This document shows, piece by piece, positions 60,121 through 64,000 of a stretch of DNA of 64,000 bases. Location: positions 5,892,001 to 5,956,000 of the forward strand of contig OX485809.1 of the NCBI GenBank assembly GCA_950295325.1. The letters run 5' to 3'. The notes beneath the pieces are model-generated. The model searched no databases. It saw only the letters and a program-made list of their open reading frames with translations, and was not told the DNA's origin. The stretch is from Polytrichum commune. Lineage: Eukaryota; Streptophyta; Polytrichopsida; Polytrichales; Polytrichaceae. The translations under genes were made by a program, and so were the position numbers. Position 1 is the stretch's first letter. Every line of letters starts with the position of its first letter.

Positions 60121-63100
60121 ATGAGAGGAGGGGGCATTAACCATGCCCCCAGTCTCGGTGCTAGTACTAGAGTCTGACATTTCTTCATCACCACCAATAT
60201 GTGATGATGAAGCCACCACCGGAGGCGAAGAAACCGAAGCAGTGTAAAAATGTTGAGCTCGAAGCTCCTCCATCACATACTGCTCGAATTGAAAAATTCG
60301 TTCGGCTTCTCCAACCATGGCGTGAATTCCCTCCTCCATGGGTGTGGACCGCTGTGCCCCCTGACCAGAGTCCTCTGCCCCCAGAGACAAGCACTGGTCA
60401 CCACGATGCCTTTGCAATGAAAGGCATAAAGCAACAGTCCACACCATAGTATGAAGATCCATAGCTTGGCCCAACACGAAGCGTCGCTGGCCCTCAGAAA
60501 GGCCGGGAGCTGCGGTGGTGCCAGTGCGGAATCCCATGGCACGTTCCCGTTCGTCAGCCAATGGTTCGGTGTGGGTTTTGGTGTGAACATCCCACACCAT
60601 ACCCGGCCCCCGATCGCGGAAGGCGAATGACTGTGGAAACGTCATAAAGGTAGGAAATGCTTTCCGTGGTGTCCCCACTTTGTTGACCAATGCCAACGGG
60701 GGTAAATCATCTCGAACAACCGGCAAAGAGGTCCGGTTTGCATCCAAGATGTCATCCACCTTTTGATCTAAAGGTAGAGGTACTGCAAAAAATGCTGCAG
60801 CTAAAGTAGATGACGGTGCGAGGTTGGTCCAAATCCACCGAGGCCGGTGGGCATAAGAACCAATGCTCGCGGCATCCACAAAAATGGGATCTCCAAGGTG
60901 TTGACGAACATAATGATCACCTTCCAACACCTTATCCCGGGAGTCGCCCAACAATGGTATATTCTCGAATATATACCCTGGAGGAGTATGTTGGTGGGAA
61001 AACCACCACTGCATGAGGCGGATGAGGTCCCAAAACAAATTAGACCTGGGATCCTCTAGACCTCGGCCGGCTCCAGCACGTGAATGGCCCTGGCATGGCC
61101 ATCCCGCAATCACCATATCCACCGGACCTAAATGTCGTAAATCGGCCTCACTGATGAGTGTGACATCACGAGGGAGACGTGAAAAACACCCACGAATGGC
61201 AGTTGGAGGTAACTGTTGGGGGTACAATACCATCAATTGGTGAAGATGGTGACGAGCCACACGGGTGGACACTTGAGAGTTGTCCACATAGACATACCGT
61301 CTAACCGTGAGGCCAACCTCCAATACGGCCGCTAAGCCTGTGCCGATGCCCCCAAACAGTTCCACCAAAGTAATTCCCGTGTCTGGCGGTTGCCATAAAA
61401 TGGGATGTGCCAATGCCGAGAGGACACCGGGTATGACCGGTGTCCTAGGAGTGAGAGAGTGAACAATATCCTCGCACCTCCGAAATAGCTCGGCGGAATC
61501 ACGCCAAGGAAGAAGGGGATCCTTGGGATGGCGCACCAGTGCACCCTTAGGTGCCATATCCCGTTGATCGTTTGTACTCCCCATGAATGCCAATGACTCC
61601 TCCAACAATGCAGAACCATAAGGCAATGTGTCCACCATAGCACCACATCCAAAAACCATAGATAATGGTGCTATGGTCGCGGCCGCCGCAAAAGCCACGG
61701 GAATAAGTTCTCTGCGGCCATCCCCAGCCGACCAACCTGGTCGGATCCACGCCTCCTCAGTCCAGTTGTCCAAACCAAAACCAAGAGGGTAAAGTGCTTG
61801 TTGACCAACTAAAATGTCATAGTTGGTCGCATCTGTCACCGCACACCTAAGAAGAAGAGGTGCGGGTGAATCTCCAGGCTTCACTCGGAAGCTAAGATCT
61901 AATGGCTCCCGAGTATAACCCATGGCCCGCTCCACGTGACCAATGGATGTGACAATGGTGAATGGACAGGGAGCCAAATCCTCGGCCTTCAACCCCAACT
62001 CTTGGGCAAGCCTCTTGCCGAGCATAACCGGTTGTGCCCCTGAATCCATCATCACACAACGGGAAGCAACCCGGGTAGCATTGCTCCCAGTACGACTGAC
62101 CACCAAAATGCCGGTATCATTCACCATCCGTACAACGCCAGGTCGAATGCCTCGACGCTCGCGAGCAGGTCGAGCAGCTACATCGGATAGATAAGCTACG
62201 CCTGCAGAGGCTAGTGAATGATAAGATGTGGTTGGCTCCTGGCCATCCAAGGTGTGTGCGTCAAAAGACGCAATGGCCTCCTCCGCAAGCCTCGCTCGCC
62301 GTTTGGCGGCTTCCTCAGGATCCTCCGTGGTAGGAAGGTCTGCGGTTGCTTGAGCCACAGTAAGAGAAGACGGGGTTGCCTTCCCCTCCAATATCCTACC
62401 TGCTAGGTAAAAAACCTTAGCTGGTTGGATATCGGATGACGACCAATCCATTGCTGTGAACAAAGGCATGTGCAATACTTTGGATGCCAAAGTGTGCAGC
62501 ACGTCGGTCGACGGACTCGAAGCCTCCAAGCTCGAATTGCGACCACTGACAGATTGGGCAGCATCAGCCAATCCAAAAGACAATGGAAGGCGTGCCTGAC
62601 CAATCTGATCCGCGGGACCATTGTGCCGAGCTCGTAAGCTGTCCACAGACTCTCCTGTGGTCGAAGGCGTGGCTCGTGACACGGTTTGAGCACGTGTCAC
62701 AGCTGCAGAACTCACCACCTCGCCCGAGGCTCCGAACATATAGTAATCCGGAGTGGAAGAACTAGCCTGAGCTGCGGAGGAAGACGGTGAGGCCAAAATT
62801 TGGCCGGATGAAGCCAAGCTTTTGAACCTCTCCTCCATGGCTCCAATCTTCGCCTCCAACGTTTTCTTCCGGTCGGAAGAAGGACGTTTCTCAGGATGGA
62901 GAGCGAAGCAGTTCTCCATCGCGTGATTGTGTCGCCCACAATGAGAACACTTCAATTGTTTGGGTAACTGATTATTCGTCCCCTTCGTCGAGCCCTTAGC
63001 GGGAACAAATGGTTTCTGCTTCGGAGTAGTGGCGGTCTGGGCTTGCCTATGCTTCGAAGGACAATCCTTCTTAGCATGGCCCGCCTGTCCACAAGACCAA

Positions 63101-63393
63101 CAATGCAAGATCTTGTCCACCTCTGCCTCCGCCAACCCCGCAGCCGCAACCGGAACCTTCCGGGATTTGCTAGAATCCACTAGCATGGACACCAAGTCAG
63201 TGGCGTCGTGCTGACACAAGGCACGATCACACTGCTCAACAATGGCGAAAGCTTCCGCAAATTCCGCAAATGAAGCTAGCCGCAAATTCGCCGCAATCCC
63301 ACGCCCTCCGCGTGTTGCCGGACGCCCCCGCAAACCTCTCCCGCAATGCTCCACCTTTCCCAACAAAATGATTCCGTACCAAACCTCCGACAA
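60118..63393 (-). CDS. Gag - protease - cytosine DNA methyltransferase polyprotein
   Basis: About 1091 codons open. The first codon given (63393) is TTG, not ATG; the true start lies upstream or in another frame, and the first ~35 residues look frame-shifted. Two CCHC knuckles at residues 98-111 (CWSCGQAGHAKKDC) and 149-162 (CSHCGRHNHAMENC) mark nucleocapsid. A low-complexity Ser/Ala-rich linker of about 250 residues follows. The aspartic protease (about 430-560) has catalytic DSGA at 450-453 and ILVGQQALYPLGF. Residues about 672-995 are a C5-cytosine methyltransferase (separate entry). The Ser/Thr-rich C-terminus ends at the TAG discussed above. Gag and protease process and package element RNA; the methyltransferase would let the element methylate cytosines. 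No frameshift or internal stop appears between the knuckles and the TAG. Confidence 0.9.
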   Translation of the reverse strand: MSEVWYGIILLGKVEHCGRGLRGRPATRGGRGIAANLRLASFAEFAEAFAIVEQCDRALCQHDATDLVSMLVDSSKSRKVPVAAAGLAEAEVDKILHCWSCGQAGHAKKDCPSKHRQAQTATTPKQKPFVPAKGSTKGTNNQLPKQLKCSHCGRHNHAMENCFALHPEKRPSSDRKKTLEAKIGAMEERFKSLASSGQILASPSSSAAQASSSTPDYYMFGASGEVVSSAAVTRAQTVSRATPSTTGESVDSLRARHNGPADQIGQARLPLSFGLADAAQSVSGRNSSLEASSPSTDVLHTLASKVLHMPLFTAMDWSSSDIQPAKVFYLAGRILEGKATPSSLTVAQATADLPTTEDPEEAAKRRARLAEEAIASFDAHTLDGQEPTTSYHSLASAGVAYLSDVAARPARERRGIRPGVVRMVNDTGILVVSRTGSNATRVASRCVMMDSGAQPVMLGKRLAQELGLKAEDLAPCPFTIVTSIGHVERAMGYTREPLDLSFRVKPGDSPAPLLLRCAVTDATNYDILVGQQALYPLGFGLDNWTEEAWIRPGWSAGDGRRELIPVAFAAAATIAPLSMVFGCGAMVDTLPYGSALLEESLAFMGSTNDQRDMAPKGALVRHPKDPLLPWRDSAELFRRCEDIVHSLTPRTPVIPGVLSALAHPILWQPPDTGITLVELFGGIGTGLAAVLEVGLTVRRYVYVDNSQVSTRVARHHLHQLMVLYPQQLPPTAIRGCFSRLPRDVTLISEADLRHLGPVDMVIAGWPCQGHSRAGAGRGLEDPRSNLFWDLIRLMQWWFSHQHTPPGYIFENIPLLGDSRDKVLEGDHYVRQHLGDPIFVDAASIGSYAHRPRWIWTNLAPSSTLAAAFFAVPLPLDQKVDDILDANRTSLPVVRDDLPPLALVNKVGTPRKAFPTFMTFPQSFAFRDRGPGMVWDVHTKTHTEPLADERERAMGFRTGTTAAPGLSEGQRRFVLGQAMDLHTMVWTVALCLSLQRHRGDQCLSLGAEDSGQGAQRSTPMEEGIHAMVGEAERIFQFEQYVMEELRAQHFYTASVSSPPVVASSSHIGGDEEMSDSSTSTETGGMVNAPSSH
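60409..61380 (-). other. C5-cytosine DNA methyltransferase domain within the retrotransposon polyprotein
   Basis: About 324 residues. Motif I, SAM binding: VELFGGIGTGLAAV (677-690). Motif II-like acidic turn: YVYVDNS. Motif IV: VIAGWPCQGHS with the catalytic Cys (codon 61095-61093). Motif VI: YIFENIPL with catalytic Glu. Motif VIII region: SYAHRPRWIWTNL. Motif IX/X region: ERAMGFRTG and RFVLGQAMDLHTM. The AHR-x-R-x-x-W-x-N-L form resembles DNMT3/DRM enzymes, whereas PCQ followed by GLEDPRSNLFWD resembles bacterial/DNMT1-type motif IV. I therefore leave the subfamily open. All visible catalytic residues are intact, so the domain was probably active in the parent element. Confidence 0.93.
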
Positions 63394-64000
63394 TCCCCAA
63401 GAAACTCAAGAAGGTGCTCTCAATCCATCCTTAAAGTTTGTTATTCATAAACCCAAGAATTGCACGCTCTTGAAATTTTGAATGCCCCCAACACCCATGG
63501 AGAATGTCTCCGTCAAGATACACCTCTCTTAGATCCAAAGAATTGGTATCTTAGTTGATTGTCTATATATACATATACATATATATTTGTATTAAAAAAT
63601 ACAAATAAACATGTATATATATCTCTCTCTCTACCTACACAATGATTTTTTTTAAATATAAAAATAAAAATAAAAATCGACCCCCTGCCCCCCTGCAGCA
63701 GTTCTGCTGCTGCTGCTGCTACTGCTGCCGCAGCAGAGGAGGGGAGGGAGCTGGGCTTGGCGCAGGTAGGCTGGGGGGGGGAGGTTAGGTGTAGGCTTGG
63801 GGGGGGGGCTTAGGTGTAGGGGGGGAAGGGTGAGAGGAAGGAGGGAGGAAGGTGAGAGGGGAGGTACGGGGGGGAAGAGAGGAAGGTACGGGAGGGAAGT
63901 ACCGGGGGAGGGGGTTACCGAGGGGGGGAGGAGAAGGAGGAGGGGGGGAGCCGCGGGCCCGGGCCGCCGGCCGCCGCAGCTCTGCACTCCGGGACCGACC
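63394..64000. other. Upstream flank of the retrotransposon and G-rich low-complexity end
   Basis: 63394-63480 may hold remnants of gag in shifted frames. 63560-63640 has (TATA)n/(CT)n. From about 63675 the plus strand is strongly purine-rich (GGGGGGG runs, GGGAGG, TTAGGTGTAGG) after a CAG/CTG cluster at 63694-63737. A minus-strand Pro-rich frame here is compositional, starts with GTG, and is not called a gene. No LTR or primer-binding site was recognised. Confidence 0.5.

Larger units (their letters stand above)
56600..63480 (-). mobile_element. Ty3/gypsy LTR retrotransposon encoding a DNA methyltransferase and a PHD finger
   Basis: Single-frame minus-strand polyprotein, interrupted by stops: zinc-knuckle Gag, aspartic protease, C5-cytosine methyltransferase, RT, RNase H, integrase, PHD finger. 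The order RT-RH-INT after protease defines Ty3/gypsy. A polypurine tract and probable 3' LTR follow the PHD finger. Upstream, coding similarity fades near 63393-63480 and no matching 5' LTR or tRNA primer site is visible before the window ends, so the copy is 5'-incomplete or continues beyond the window. The internal region is GC-richer than its AT-rich surroundings and keeps many CpG sites, arguing for a young insertion. Confidence 0.92.

Noticed and set aside
60118-63393. Possibility that the methyltransferase is a host gene next to an unrelated element
   Set aside because: It shares one uninterrupted frame with zinc knuckles and protease and has no introns, and pol follows in the same frame.
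63120-63393. Start of Gag at 63393
   Set aside because: The first codon is TTG and the first residues look frame-shifted, so the listed end is only the limit of the open frame, not a proposed start.
63652-63987. Pro/Leu/Ser-rich 111-codon minus-strand frame
   Set aside because: Translation of G-runs and CAG repeats, non-ATG start, no domain.

Overview
The window is nuclear DNA of a streptophyte plant. I infer a seed-free land plant (bryophyte, lycophyte or fern), with a charophyte alga less likely. The reasons are two plant-type, multi-intron genes, about 32 kb of AT-rich gene-free DNA full of small inverted-repeat transposons, and a large Ty3/gypsy retrotransposon. No bacterial features, tRNA, rRNA or CRISPR array were seen.

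Layout. (1) 526-6732, minus strand: an eight-exon gene for a MYC2-type bHLH transcription factor (about 749 aa), including a 15-nt microexon. Its long first intron holds a ~320-bp module present in three tandem copies. (2) About 7.5-39.6 kb: no gene I can support. It holds a dispersed repeat family rich in ACCGGTT, several MITE-like families with target-site duplications (TA, TTA/TAA, 8-10 bp), tandem arrays and microsatellites. Several of these elements sit inside one another. (3) 39690-47563, minus strand: a 14-exon gene for a CBSCBSPB-type protein (two CBS pairs, a PB1 domain and a C-terminal membrane anchor, about 562 aa), with two local tandem duplications in its introns. (4) About 48-56.4 kb: more MITEs, two of them abutting and sharing a TTA, and a decayed minus-strand retroelement gag with a broken zinc knuckle. 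(5) About 56.6-63.5 kb, minus strand: a Ty3/gypsy element.

The Ty3/gypsy element is the main discovery candidate. Its polyprotein reads gag (two CCHC zinc knuckles), aspartic protease, C5-cytosine DNA methyltransferase, UAG stop, reverse transcriptase, RNase H, integrase, PHD finger. All of this is in a single reading frame. The methyltransferase keeps its visible catalytic motifs (FGGIGTG, the PCQ cysteine, FEN, an AHRPR motif). The UAG that separates it from pol is followed by CAA UUA, the context of the leaky tobamovirus stop. A PHD finger at the pol C-terminus takes the place where chromoviruses carry a chromodomain. One polyprotein therefore encodes a DNA-methylation writer and a probable histone reader.

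This copy looks recently inactivated. It has two further in-frame nonsense codons (one before RT, one inside the integrase catalytic core), its gag N-terminus is missing or shifted, and no 5' LTR or primer-binding site is visible before the window ends in a G-rich, low-complexity stretch. Methyltransferases inside LTR retrotransposons have been reported from dinoflagellates and charophyte algae. The combination with a PHD finger and a putative readthrough stop is what I would check first.
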